Shown one piece after another: positions 33,881 through 44,431 of a DNA stretch of 64,000 bases. Position 1 is the stretch's first letter. Each line of letters opens with the position of its first letter. This DNA comes from Mycobacterium sp. 852013-51886_SCH5428379 (lineage in GTDB: Bacteria; Actinomycetota; Actinomycetes; Mycobacteriales; Mycobacteriaceae). The stretch spans positions 62,001 to 126,000 of the forward strand of contig NZ_LZSU01000051.1 in the NCBI RefSeq assembly GCF_001665575.1, in the 5' to 3' direction. The notes under the pieces were generated by a model. It saw nothing but the letters and a program-made list of their open reading frames with translations. It did no database searches and was not told where the DNA came from. Both the position numbers and the translations under genes were made by a program.

Positions 33881-34969
33881 TCACTGTGCGCTGACACCGG
33901 CGCCGACGTCTATGCCGTAGAGCTCGGCGGCATTACGCCAGCACAACTTGTCGCGTTGCTCGGCGCTGTAGGCGCTCGGCACTGAGAGCTCGTTGAGCTG
34001 CCAGTGCGGATAGCTGGAGCCGAACATGACCATGTCGTCCTTACCGGTGAAACCGGCCCACTCCCCGGCGAACTCGACATCGCCGGGCCCGTCCAGAAAC
34101 CCCTCGACGAAGTAGACGTGGCCGGGCAGGTAATCGCTGGGCATCTTCGGCGCCCACGGAGTCTGCTCGAGATGCGGTCGGCCGAAACAGTCCATTCGCC
34201 ACATGAACGGGGTGAGCATGTCGGCCGCGCCGTCGGCCCACACGAACTTCAGCTCGGGAAGCCGCTCGAACACGCCCTCGGCGATCATGTTCATCTGGTG
34301 GTACAGGAAATTCAGCGCGGTGAAGCCGACGAACTGCTCGTAGGTGCGCGTCAGACCGTTGGGCGTGGGCGGCAGCATCACGCCCGAACCGACCTCGAAG
34401 TGCACGGCGACCGGGAGCTTCGCCTCGACGGCGGCTTCCCACAACGGCCAGTACTGCGGCTTTCCGTACAACTCACGGGTCTGCAGCGGGATGCCCAGCT
34501 GCACGATGCGCGGATGATCGCGGTACCGGTCGATCTCGCGCAGCGCGCCGCTGATGTCGTCGGGATTGACCCGTAGGGTGCCGCGGAACCGGTCGCCGAA
34601 CTCCGGGTGGTCGAGCCAGCGCGTGACCATCATGTCGTTGTGTGCCGAGGCGATGGCGGTGCCGAGATGACGGTCGGGCATGACACCGCGGGTCATCGGA
34701 TGCAGGATCGCGATGTCCACACCGCGCCTGCCGAACAGATGATCGGCGACGACGTCCGGATCCGAACCGGGGTACTGCCCGTCCGGCCCCTCGGTGCCCT
34801 TGGCGTATTCACCGCCCGGTGCGCCGTACCAGTCCATCTCGTAGTCCGGGAAACCGCGGCTGCGGAACGGTTCACGCAGGAAGGTCTTCCGCAGGTCCTT
34901 GTTCGACTTGGCGAAGATGTGCACGCTGGCGTCGATGACCGGCGTCCGACTGCCGTCGGGGTGGTGCAT
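33881..34969 (-). CDS. Amidohydrolase family 2 protein
   Basis: This 362-residue protein is of the same family as its downstream neighbour: metal motif IDASVH near residue 12, VAVHFEVGSG in the barrel, WADGAADMLTPF near 245 and a C-terminal FGSSYPHW, where serine replaces the aspartate of the sister protein (SSDYPHW). That change may weaken metal binding or change the reaction. ATG 34969 is used; a TTG at 34975 lies five bases after GGAGG and could be the true start. It heads the minus-strand operon and is divergent from the acyl-CoA dehydrogenase operon across a 290-base region. Confidence 0.9.
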   Translation of the reverse strand: MHHPDGSRTPVIDASVHIFAKSNKDLRKTFLREPFRSRGFPDYEMDWYGAPGGEYAKGTEGPDGQYPGSDPDVVADHLFGRRGVDIAILHPMTRGVMPDRHLGTAIASAHNDMMVTRWLDHPEFGDRFRGTLRVNPDDISGALREIDRYRDHPRIVQLGIPLQTRELYGKPQYWPLWEAAVEAKLPVAVHFEVGSGVMLPPTPNGLTRTYEQFVGFTALNFLYHQMNMIAEGVFERLPELKFVWADGAADMLTPFMWRMDCFGRPHLEQTPWAPKMPSDYLPGHVYFVEGFLDGPGDVEFAGEWAGFTGKDDMVMFGSSYPHWQLNELSVPSAYSAEQRDKLCWRNAAELYGIDVGAGVSAQ

Positions 34970-35071
34970 GACCAAGATTGCCTCCGATAGTCCGCCCGGT
35001 GCGCGCCTCCATACCGGGCTGTGCGCAGAACCGGACCGTTCCGACAGTGTATGTCGTGATTCTTCGATTTC

Positions 35072-35086
35072 AAGAACGGAGTTCTC
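35072..35086. promoter_or_regulatory. Operator-like palindrome, GAGAAT-n3-ATTCTC family (divergent site 1)
   Basis: AAGAAC-GGA-GTTCTC contains the perfect palindrome AGAAC-GGA-GTTCT at 35073-35085. It lies about 100 bases upstream of the amidohydrolase start at 34969 and has the same 15-base frame as the other sites. Of the 290-base divergent region (34970-35259), this and the 35193 site are the only strong structures seen. Confidence 0.5.
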
Positions 35087-35192
35087 TTTCCGGCTTCCGC
35101 TATCTGCCCAGGTGACATGTGTGCTGGTCAGTCGGCCAGCACGTCGCTTAAGCAGTGCATCATCGTGTCGGGAGAACGGATCTGCGCTGGAA

Positions 35193-35207
35193 GAGAATGC
35201 TATTCTC
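35193..35207. promoter_or_regulatory. Perfect GAGAAT-n3-ATTCTC palindrome (divergent site 2)
   Basis: GAGAAT-GCT-ATTCTC is a perfect example of the repeated window motif. It ends 52 bases before the acyl-CoA dehydrogenase start at 35260, in the divergent gap with the amidohydrolase operon. Confidence 0.7.
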
Positions 35208-35259
35208 ATCGCGTTCGCGTGGTGGGTGCGCGAGCCGACATCGCACCAGGAGGCGCCGG

Positions 35260-36255
35260 ATGCTACTCGAGTTCGATGCTGACCAGCGGTTGTGGCAGGA
35301 GACGGTCCGCGACGCGGTCGCCAAACAATGCCCGGCCTCGCTGGTCCGCGACATCGCGGAGAACGGGGTCGATCCGACGCCGCTGTGGCAGAGCTACGTC
35401 GATGCCGGATGGACGGAACTGACCGATCCGGAGAACGCGGTCGAGCTCGCCATCGTGCTCGAGGAGATGGGGCGCGCCACCGATCCGACCCCGTTCCTGG
35501 CCACTCTCACCCAGTACGCGCCGCTGGCCGGCGACCGCTATGACACCGGTCAGGCCGGGGCCGCGGTGTACTCCGGAGTGACGGCGCACCGCAACGCCGA
35601 GGGCTGGGTGCTGGACGGGACCTCGCGGTTCGTCCTCGACGCCGACCGGGCCGAGCGGCTGGCCGTCGTCACCGACGCCGGGGTGTTCGTCGTCGACGCC
35701 GCCACCGCCGTCACCCGGCGCAGCCCGGTATTCGACCCGGTGCTGCACGTCGGCGAGGTCTCCTTCGCCGGGGTCGTGGTCTCCGACGCCGACCGGGTGC
35801 ACGCCGATGCCGAGCGTGCCCACCACCTCGCACTGACCGGAATGGCGATCACGATGGTCGGCGCCTGCCAGCGGATCCTCGATCTGGCACTCGACCACGT
35901 CAAGCAACGTCAGCAGTTCGGCGTGCCGATCGGTTCCTTCCAGGCCGTTCAGCACAAGGCCGTCGACATGCACGTGGCCACCGAGCGGGCCCGCGCCCTG
36001 AGTTACTTCGCCGCGCTGACCATCGCGGCGGACGATCCGCGCCGCCGGTTGGCCTCGCGCATGGCCAAGGCCGCGGCGGGGGAGTGCCAGTCGCTGGTGT
36101 TCCGCCACGGTCTGCAGCTCTTCGGGGCCATGGGCTTCACCTGGGAGAACGATCTTCAGTTCGCGCTCAAGCGGGCCAAGGCCGGCGAGCTGCTGCTCGG
36201 CGGCGCAGCCGAGCATCGCGCCGTCATCGCGGAGGAATACAGGAGTACCTTCTGA
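35260..36255 (+). CDS. Acyl-CoA dehydrogenase, smaller subunit (FadE28-like)
   Basis: This 331-residue acyl-CoA dehydrogenase is shorter than the usual 380-400. It has the C-terminal ACAD domain (LDHVKQRQQFGVPIGSFQAVQHKAVDM, in parts) and a weakly conserved N-terminal half. A short ACAD directly followed by a normal-length one matches the FadE28/FadE29 type, which forms alpha2-beta2 enzymes that dehydrogenate steroid-CoA side chains. That homology is recalled, not searched. ATG 35260 follows an AGGAGG site. The next gene overlaps its stop as TGATG, so equal amounts are likely made. Confidence 0.88.
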   Translation: MLLEFDADQRLWQETVRDAVAKQCPASLVRDIAENGVDPTPLWQSYVDAGWTELTDPENAVELAIVLEEMGRATDPTPFLATLTQYAPLAGDRYDTGQAGAAVYSGVTAHRNAEGWVLDGTSRFVLDADRAERLAVVTDAGVFVVDAATAVTRRSPVFDPVLHVGEVSFAGVVVSDADRVHADAERAHHLALTGMAITMVGACQRILDLALDHVKQRQQFGVPIGSFQAVQHKAVDMHVATERARALSYFAALTIAADDPRRRLASRMAKAAAGECQSLVFRHGLQLFGAMGFTWENDLQFALKRAKAGELLLGGAAEHRAVIAEEYRSTF

Positions 36256-37430
36256 TGCAGTTAGTTTTCGATCGTGACGTCGAGGAGTTCCGCGCGGAGT
36301 TCTCCGCCTTCCTCGACGAGAACCTGCCGCCGGAAACCGCCACTCAGGAGCGCCCCCGCTCGGTCTCGCACATGCCGCAGTGGGCGCGGGACTGGCAGCG
36401 GCTGCTGTTCGACAACGGCTGGCTCCTGCCCGCCCAGCCGCCGGAGTTCGGCGGTCGTAACGCCTCGGTCCTGCAGCAGTTCGTGCACCTCGACGAGTTG
36501 TGCCGCAGGCGGATCTACCACAGCTTCAACCCGCAGGGCGTGAACATCATCGCGGCGTCACTGCTGACGTTCGGGTCCGACGAGCAGAAGCACCAGTGGG
36601 CGGTGCCGGTGCTGCGCGGGGAACGCACCGCGTCGCTGGGGATGAGCGAGCCCAGCGCCGGCTCCGATCTGGCGTCGCTGCGCACCCGTGCGGTCAAAGA
36701 CGGGTCCCACTTCGTCGTCAACGGTCAGAAAGTGTGGACCTCCGGCGCGCACGATGCCGACTTCCTGCTCACCTTCGTGCGCACCGACCCGGACGCCCCC
36801 AAACACAAGGGCATCAGCGTGCTGCTCATCCCCACCGACACCCCGGGGGTGGTCTGCCGGCCGTTCGCCGATCTGTGCGGAGAGGAGAACACCGACTTCA
36901 ACGAGGTCTTCTTCACCGACGCCCGGGTCCCCGAGGAGAACCTGGTCGGACCGCTGAACCAGGGCTGGAAGGTGGCCAACGGGTCCCTCGGCCATGAGCG
37001 GACGATGATGTGGTTGGGCTTCGCCGACCGGATCGACAACATGATCGCCGACTTCCGGCCCACCACCGAGATCGAGCGCGATCAGTACGCGTCTTCGGTG
37101 ATGGACTACCAGGCGTTGCGCGCCATGGGTTCGGCGTCGCTGGCCCGGGCTGCGCGTGGGGAGATGGACACCGCGTCGGTGTCGGTGCTGAAGCTGTTCG
37201 GCTCGGAGGCCGAGATGAGAGTGGCCGATGCCGCGCTGACGGCATCCTGCTCAGAGGGTCTGGTGCACCCGTCGACCACAGGGCGTTACGAGCACATGAA
37301 CCTCGACCACTACTTCGCCAGCTGGTTCGAGCGCTACGCCCGCAGCTTCTCGGGCACCATCGCCGGCGGCACGTCGGAGATCCAGCGCAACATCATCGCC
37401 ACGCAGGTGCTGGGGTTGCCGCGGGGGTGA
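36255..37430 (+). CDS. Acyl-CoA dehydrogenase, larger subunit (FadE29-like)
   Basis: This 391-residue acyl-CoA dehydrogenase shows GMSEPSAGSDLASL and VNGQKVWTSGA (FAD and substrate contacts near residues 130-165) and a C-terminal FSGTIAGGTSEIQRNIIA. It introduces an alpha-beta double bond into an acyl-CoA and passes electrons to an electron-transfer flavoprotein. It probably pairs with the shorter ACAD in front, whose stop it overlaps. The product would go to a crotonase or MaoC-type enzyme and then the DUF35-thiolase proteins. The N-terminal residues 20-50 resemble steroid-type ACADs. Confidence 0.93.
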   Translation: MQLVFDRDVEEFRAEFSAFLDENLPPETATQERPRSVSHMPQWARDWQRLLFDNGWLLPAQPPEFGGRNASVLQQFVHLDELCRRRIYHSFNPQGVNIIAASLLTFGSDEQKHQWAVPVLRGERTASLGMSEPSAGSDLASLRTRAVKDGSHFVVNGQKVWTSGAHDADFLLTFVRTDPDAPKHKGISVLLIPTDTPGVVCRPFADLCGEENTDFNEVFFTDARVPEENLVGPLNQGWKVANGSLGHERTMMWLGFADRIDNMIADFRPTTEIERDQYASSVMDYQALRAMGSASLARAARGEMDTASVSVLKLFGSEAEMRVADAALTASCSEGLVHPSTTGRYEHMNLDHYFASWFERYARSFSGTIAGGTSEIQRNIIATQVLGLPRG

Positions 37431-37457
37431 GCACACCCCCGCGGCAACCGCCGCAGA

Positions 37458-37805
37458 TCAGTAGTTGTTGCAGGTGCCCGCGATGCCGAGCAGCGGGCCG
37501 ATGACCGACTGTGCGCCCGGGTAGCTGGCCAACTGCGTCGCGGTCACCTGGCGCTGAGGCGGCGGCGAGGCGAGGAAGTTGCGCAGCATGCCCTGGCTGG
37601 CCGGCTGGGCGGCGAGTTGGCCGGCCAGTGCCGGCTGCTGATCGTTGAGCGCCGCGATGACCTGGTCGTAGCTGCAGGTCGTGTTGACGATCGGGCTCAG
37701 ATCCTGGGCCGACGCAGTGCCCATCGAGACGAACATGGACATCGGCAGCGCTGCGGCGAAGCCGCCGAGCGTGACGGCCAACGTGGTACGCGACAGCTTG
37801 CGCAT
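37458..37805 (-). CDS. Small secreted protein, hemophore-like
   Basis: This 115-residue protein has a clear signal peptide: basic start MRKLSR, a hydrophobic stretch and cleavage after TASA near residue 33. The mature part has two cysteines, in NTTCSYDQVIAAL and the C-terminal GTCNNY, which could pair. The pattern CSYDQV-AAL is typical of mycobacterial hemophore-related proteins (Rv0203 type), which bind heme outside the cell. It has no link to the catabolic genes beyond position. It carries its own palindrome at 37888 in a 148-base upstream region. The heme-binding role is inferred from family resemblance only. Confidence 0.82.
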   Translation of the reverse strand: MRKLSRTTLAVTLGGFAAALPMSMFVSMGTASAQDLSPIVNTTCSYDQVIAALNDQQPALAGQLAAQPASQGMLRNFLASPPPQRQVTATQLASYPGAQSVIGPLLGIAGTCNNY

Positions 37806-37887
37806 GTGTGATTCCCCTAGCTTTCGACAACGATTCCGGAACTCGCGGCCAGGGCAGAACTCACCCCGGCTATCAGTACATCGAGAT

Positions 37888-37904
37888 TAACAACCGACTT
37901 GTTA
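37888..37904. promoter_or_regulatory. Perfect operator-like palindrome upstream of the hemophore-like gene
   Basis: TAACAA-CCGAC-TTGTTA has perfect six-base arms and lies 83 bases upstream of the start at 37805. It is unlike the GAGAAT motif and is the only palindrome in the 37806-37953 gap. Confidence 0.5.
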
Positions 37905-37953
37905 CCAGATAGTCCTTCGCACAAACGGTTGTTTCGCTCACGGATGATCTTGG

Positions 37954-39327
37954 TCAGTCGATGACCGCGGCGTCCTTGCGTTCGGTGATCGGCCGGGCCA
38001 GCTCCTGCTCGTCGCAGATGCGCTGCAGCCTCTCCAGCGTCTCGTCCAGACCCGGTCCGAGTGGCTTGCTCGGCGTGAACGTCGCGGGCAGGTTCCGCAT
38101 GCCCTGGATGACGCCGATCGTGTCGTAGTGCACCGTGCCCTCGGGGTCGCAGACATAGTCGGGCATCCGGTCGAGCACGGCGGTGAGCATCGACTTGAAC
38201 ACCGTGCGCGCCACGTTGGACCCCACGCAGCGGTGCACCCCGATGCCGAAGCTGAAGTGGCGGTTGCCCTTACGGTCGAGGACGATGTCGTTCGGATTCT
38301 CGAACACCACGGGATCGCGGTTGGCCATCGCCCAGGACAGCCACAGCCGTTCGTACTGTTTGAACTGATTGCCGGCGACCTCGACGTCCTCGGCGAAAGT
38401 CCGGCCATCGCCGGGCGCCGGGGTGAAGTACCGCAGGAACTCCTCGGTCGCCGGGTCGAGCAGCGTGGCGCGCTCACGGCTGAGCCGAATCCGCTCGTCG
38501 GGATGCTCGCCGAGCCACTCCAGCGCGTGGGCCGTCAGGGCGGTGGTGGTGTCGAAGCCGCCGCCGATGATCAGCCCGAGGTTGCCCAGGATCTCCATGT
38601 CGGGTGCGGGTTCGCCGTCGATCCGCAGCTGCAGCAGGGCGTTGACGAGACCGGGTCGCGGGTTCTCCCGGATCTGCATCATGTTGTTGATGAGGTCGAT
38701 GCCCATCTCACGGTGCTGTTCGTTGATCTTCTCGCGTTCGGGCGCGTGCTCCGGCGTGTAGACCGAGGCGTGCGTCGGCTCGCTGTAGACGTTCCACTTC
38801 TTCAGGTCGATGCCCATCATCGCCAGCGTGAACACGGCCGGCACCACGTTCGCCAGGTGCTCGACGAAGTCGATGCGTCCCGACTCGATGTGCTCGTCGA
38901 GTGCGGCGCGCGTGATCTCGTCGACGAACGGGACCCAGCGTTTGATCGCGGCGGGGGACAGGTACGGGTTGAGTGCACCGCGGTAGATGCTGTGCTCCGG
39001 CTCGTCCATCTCGAGGATGCCGCCACGAACGACGGTGGCGCGGCTGGCCTTCGGGATCGTGATGCCCTGGAACGGCGTCTCACCGGTGATGTCGTGGTGG
39101 TTGGACACAGCCGGGCAGCGGGCCAGTTCGAAGACGTGCTTGCTGTCCGCCGCCACCCAATGCCCGTTATAGGCGTCCGTCCACGCCATCGGGCACTTCG
39201 CCTGCATCTCCTCGGTGATGTTCTGGAACTGCAGTCGGTATTCCGGTGTGTGCCGGTCGAAGTGGTAGCGGTTCTTCTTGCGATCCTGCTCGGCTGGGTC
39301 GTCGCGGACATCGTCGACGGTGCTCAA
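37954..39327 (-). CDS. Cytochrome P450, long form
   Basis: This 457-residue P450 is longer than the other five, with extra residues at both ends (a charged N-terminal DDVRDDPAEQDRKKNRYHF and a C-terminal tail). The I-helix reads GGFDTTT, with aspartate instead of the usual glutamate, ExxR is in EEFLRYFTP and the heme loop is FGIGVHRCVG. It belongs to a different subfamily from the other P450s in the window. Its ferredoxin gene ends 37 bases upstream and two SDR genes precede that, so SDR-SDR-ferredoxin-P450 form one operon. The substrate is unknown. Confidence 0.95.
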   Translation of the reverse strand: MSTVDDVRDDPAEQDRKKNRYHFDRHTPEYRLQFQNITEEMQAKCPMAWTDAYNGHWVAADSKHVFELARCPAVSNHHDITGETPFQGITIPKASRATVVRGGILEMDEPEHSIYRGALNPYLSPAAIKRWVPFVDEITRAALDEHIESGRIDFVEHLANVVPAVFTLAMMGIDLKKWNVYSEPTHASVYTPEHAPEREKINEQHREMGIDLINNMMQIRENPRPGLVNALLQLRIDGEPAPDMEILGNLGLIIGGGFDTTTALTAHALEWLGEHPDERIRLSRERATLLDPATEEFLRYFTPAPGDGRTFAEDVEVAGNQFKQYERLWLSWAMANRDPVVFENPNDIVLDRKGNRHFSFGIGVHRCVGSNVARTVFKSMLTAVLDRMPDYVCDPEGTVHYDTIGVIQGMRNLPATFTPSKPLGPGLDETLERLQRICDEQELARPITERKDAAVID

Positions 39328-39364
39328 GATGGGTTCCCCTTACGTGTGTGGTGCCCGGGCGATG

Positions 39365-39559
39365 TCAATCGACGATCGATATCGCCTGTTCGGGGCATGA
39401 CTGCGCGGCCTCCCGCACGGCGTCCTCCTGATCCGCCGGCACCACCTCGTTGGCCGGTGAGGCCGTGCCGTCGACGTCATCCAAGATGAACGACTCCGGC
39501 GCGATCATCGCGCACAGCGTGTGGCCCTGGCACCGTCCAGCGTCTACCGAGACTCTCAC
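39365..39559 (-). CDS. Small ferredoxin (3Fe-4S type)
   Basis: This 64-residue ferredoxin has C-Q-G-H-T-L-C near residue 10 and a final SCPEQA cysteine, giving three cluster cysteines and histidine in the variable position. It starts at GTG 39559 with GGAGG six bases upstream. It lies 44 bases after the mycofactocin-type SDR and 37 bases before the long P450, which it most likely reduces. Confidence 0.92.
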   Translation of the reverse strand: MRVSVDAGRCQGHTLCAMIAPESFILDDVDGTASPANEVVPADQEDAVREAAQSCPEQAISIVD

Positions 39560-39603
39560 ATCGATCCTCCCATCGGAACGAAACCTCTTGTCACAGAACG
39601 GAT

Positions 39604-40464
39604 CTACACGTGATAGTCGTACCACTTCAGATATCCGCCCGCGTCGACGCGCAGCTGCATACCGGTGACGAAGCGGGATTCGTCGGAGGCCAGCCACAGC
39701 ACCGCGTTGCTGATGTCCTCGGGCTCGATGAACGGCACGGGCATGGCCTGCTGGACACCGAAGGCCAGCTCGGCGTCGGCACGCGTCGGCTTCTCGAGGT
39801 CGGGCCGGAAGGAGCGGTACATCGGCTCGCTCTGCAGCATGTCGGTGTTGCAGTTGGTGGGGTGGATGACGTTCGCGCGGATGCTGCGCACCGCCAGCTC
39901 TGTCGCCAGATCGTGGACGTACTGGGAGATGAGGCGTTTGGAGGTCATGTAACCCATACCGCCCGGATCGGCGCCCGGACGGTCCTTCTTCGAGGCGTCC
40001 ATCAGCGCCGCGGCGGACGCCGTCGCGATGATGGACGCACCCTCCTTGAGGTGGGGCAGCGCGACCTGGATCGCGTTGATGGTGCCGACGAAGTTGGTGT
40101 TGATGCCGTCGGTCCACGCCTGCATGGGCGGAGCGCCCTTCATCGCGGCGATGCCGGCCTGAGCGACGACGATGTCGAGACGACCCAGTTCGGCAACGCC
40201 GTTGTCGAGCGCCTCCTTGAGCGCCGCGGCATCGCGGACATCGGCCTGGACGGTGATCGCCCGACGCCCCGTCTTCTCGACGTACTGCGCGGTCTCCTCG
40301 AGATCCTCGGGCCGCGCCAGCGGATATCCGACGGTGTCGATGTCGGCGCAGATGTCGACGGCGATGATGTCGGCGCCTTCCTCGGCGAGCCGGACGGCAT
40401 GGCTGCGGCCCTGGCCGCGCGCTGCGCCGGTGATGAATGCGACCTTGCCCTCTACACGACCCAC
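39604..40464 (-). CDS. Mycofactocin-coupled type short-chain dehydrogenase
   Basis: This 286-residue SDR has the extended N-terminal signature VEGKVAFITGAARGQGRSHA, in which GxxxGxG is followed by the longer loop AVDICADIDTVGYPLARPEDL. Catalytic residues lie in TASAAALM and YMTSK. This loop is typical of carveol-dehydrogenase-like SDRs that keep NAD bound and pass electrons to mycofactocin. GTG 40464 is used because homologues begin xGRVEGKVAF and AAGGA lies seven bases before; ATGs at 40485 and 40491 would add 7-9 residues. It is between another SDR and a ferredoxin. It probably oxidises a hydroxylated pathway intermediate; mycofactocin dependence is inferred. Confidence 0.88.
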   Translation of the reverse strand: MGRVEGKVAFITGAARGQGRSHAVRLAEEGADIIAVDICADIDTVGYPLARPEDLEETAQYVEKTGRRAITVQADVRDAAALKEALDNGVAELGRLDIVVAQAGIAAMKGAPPMQAWTDGINTNFVGTINAIQVALPHLKEGASIIATASAAALMDASKKDRPGADPGGMGYMTSKRLISQYVHDLATELAVRSIRANVIHPTNCNTDMLQSEPMYRSFRPDLEKPTRADAELAFGVQQAMPVPFIEPEDISNAVLWLASDESRFVTGMQLRVDAGGYLKWYDYHV

Positions 40465-40509
40465 TGTTGTTTCCTTATCTCTCATCGACATCTCTCATTG
40501 ACTTGACTG

Positions 40510-41211
<702 letters not shown>

Positions 41212-41277
41212 TGCACAACCTCCACCACGCGCGTTGTCGCGGTCATTTCAGGCACCAAGAATCTTCCTTCCGAATAT

Positions 41278-41292
41278 GAGAACGATAATCTC
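41278..41292. promoter_or_regulatory. Degenerate GAGAAT-n3-ATTCTC site upstream of the SDR operon
   Basis: GAGAAC-GAT-AATCTC keeps the 15-base frame with outer GAGA/TCTC arms intact. It lies 66 bases upstream of the SDR start at 41211. The 251-base divergent gap holds three palindromes (this one, 41297 and 41433) and no gene. Confidence 0.5.
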
Positions 41293-41296
41293 GTTA

Positions 41297-41312
41297 CTTG
41301 CGATTCTGCAAG
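41297..41312. promoter_or_regulatory. Short palindrome next to the 41278 site
   Basis: CTTGC-GATTCT-GCAAG is a perfect five-base inverted repeat five bases beyond the 41278 site. It resembles the CTTGC...GCAAG extension of the 1366 operator, so it may be a half-related site of the second motif family. The function is unknown. Confidence 0.35.
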
Positions 41313-41432
41313 ATCCGAACCGCGGCGCGCCAACCGCGTCCTATGCTCCACAGCGTCGCCGTGAGGCCTCCGACAAGCCCATCTCTGGGTTGGTTGAGTT
41401 CTCATCTGCCGACTGTATGATTCGCCGTCAAT

Positions 41433-41447
41433 GAGAATGCAATTTCC
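41433..41447. promoter_or_regulatory. GAGAAT-n3-ATTCTC family site upstream of aldehyde dehydrogenase
   Basis: GAGAAT-GCA-ATTTCC has a perfect left half and a changed right half. It ends 16 bases before the aldehyde dehydrogenase start at 41463, a position where a bound repressor would cover the start of transcription or the ribosome site. Confidence 0.55.
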
Positions 41448-41462
41448 ATCACATCGAGGAGG

Positions 41463-42964
<1,502 letters not shown>

Positions 42965-42968
<4 letters not shown>

Positions 42969-44179
42969 GTGGGTCGGGGCCGCTGGCGGGCATCCGCATC
43001 CTCGAGGTCGCGATGTACGGATTCGTCCCCTCGGCGGGAGCCGTACTGGGCGAGTGGGGCGCCGACGTCATCAAGGTCGAGCACGCCGTCACCGGCGATC
43101 CGCAGCGAGGCCTGCGCCAGACCGGGCTGCTGCGCGTCGAGGGTGATCCCAACCCGAACATCGAGCACGCCAACCGCGGCAAGCGCAGCATCGGCTTGGA
43201 CATGTCGGTCCCCGAGGGCCGCGAGGTGCTGCTGGAACTGGCTCGTCGCGCCGACGTCTTCCTCACCAGCTTCCTGCCCGGCCACCGGCAGAAGTTCGGC
43301 ATCGACGTCGATGACATCCGCGCGGTGAATCCGTCGGTCATCTACGCCCGCGGCAGCGCTCTCGGGCCGCGCGGCGAAGAGGCTGTCAAGGGCGGCTACG
43401 ACATGACCGCCTTCTGGTGCCGGGCCGGCACCGCGCGCACCATCACCCCACCGGACATGCCGGGGATGATCGGCCCTCCGGGTCCGGCCTACGGCGACAC
43501 CATCTCCGGCACGAATCTGGCCGGTGGCATCGCCGCCGCGCTGTTCAAGCGGGAGCGCACGGGCGAGCCGTCCGTCGTCGACGTCTCGCTGCTGGGCAGC
43601 GGGCTGTGGGCGATGGGGCACACGGTTGCGCTGACCAATCACCTGCAGGAGCGGATGGAGGCCTTCCCCCCGGGAACGCAGGGTTCGCCGTTCAATCCGC
43701 TCGTCGGGCTGTATCCGACCGCCGACGACCGTTACATCTCGTTCGTGATGATGCAGCCCACGAAGTTCTGGGCCGACGTCTGCCGGCACATGGATCTGGA
43801 CGATCTGATCGACGATCCGCGCTTCGCGACCGCCGAGTCGATCGCCGAGAATACCGCGGCGGCCAACGAAATCCTGACCGAGGCCATGCAGAAGCGGACG
43901 CTGCCGGAGTGGAGCGAACGCTTCGCGACACTGGCCGGGCCCTGGGCTCCGGTGCAGGACACCCTGCAGGCCGCCAACGACGCTCAGATCCGGGCCAATG
44001 AATATCTGGTCACCGCAGGCGAACTCGAACTGGTGGCCAATCCGGTGCAGTTCGATGTCAGTGCGCCGCAGACCGGGCCCGCCCCGGGATTCGCGGAGCA
44101 GACCGACGACATCCTCGTCGAGCTCGGTCTGGACTGGGACCGAATCATCGAGCTGAAGACGGCCGGCGCCGTCACCTGA
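42965..44179 (+). CDS. CoA-transferase family III (CaiB/BaiF)
   Basis: This 404-residue class III CoA-transferase has the opening LAGIRILEVAMYGFVPSAG, LGEWGADVIKVEH near residue 30, NRGKRSIGLDM near 70 and the catalytic aspartate D146 in GGYDMTAFW. These enzymes move CoA from one acyl group to another and are common in bile-acid, carnitine and aromatic catabolism. Coupled to the aldehyde dehydrogenase, it likely activates the acid product. It is followed by a 252-base gap with a small hairpin and then the mce operon. Confidence 0.93.
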
Positions 44180-44228
44180 CCGTCTAGACACCGAGAGAAT
44201 CCGCCATGTCGCTCATCGCTTCGACCGG

Positions 44229-44245
44229 GACCCACCTCCTGGGTC
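44229..44245. terminator. Short GC hairpin after the CoA-transferase gene
   Basis: GACCCA-CCTCC-TGGGTC is a perfect six-base stem 50 bases past the CoA-transferase stop, without a U-tract. It is a weak terminator candidate. The rest of the 44180-44431 gap holds only a lone GAGAAT half-site at 44195-44200 and no convincing gene. Confidence 0.35.
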
Positions 44246-44431
44246 GGGCTCATTCGCCCTCACCGGCCGCAGGGAGTTCGATACCATCGGCGCCCCGGAT
44301 GCCGTGGAGCAGCCACGTCGGGCGGGCACCGCGGGGCGGGCACGGCGAGGCTCACGGGAACGGCACTGCCACGACTTGTGGACGTGATCGCGGGAGCGCG
44401 GCGGTCACCATTCTGGAAGGAACTGCAGTCA

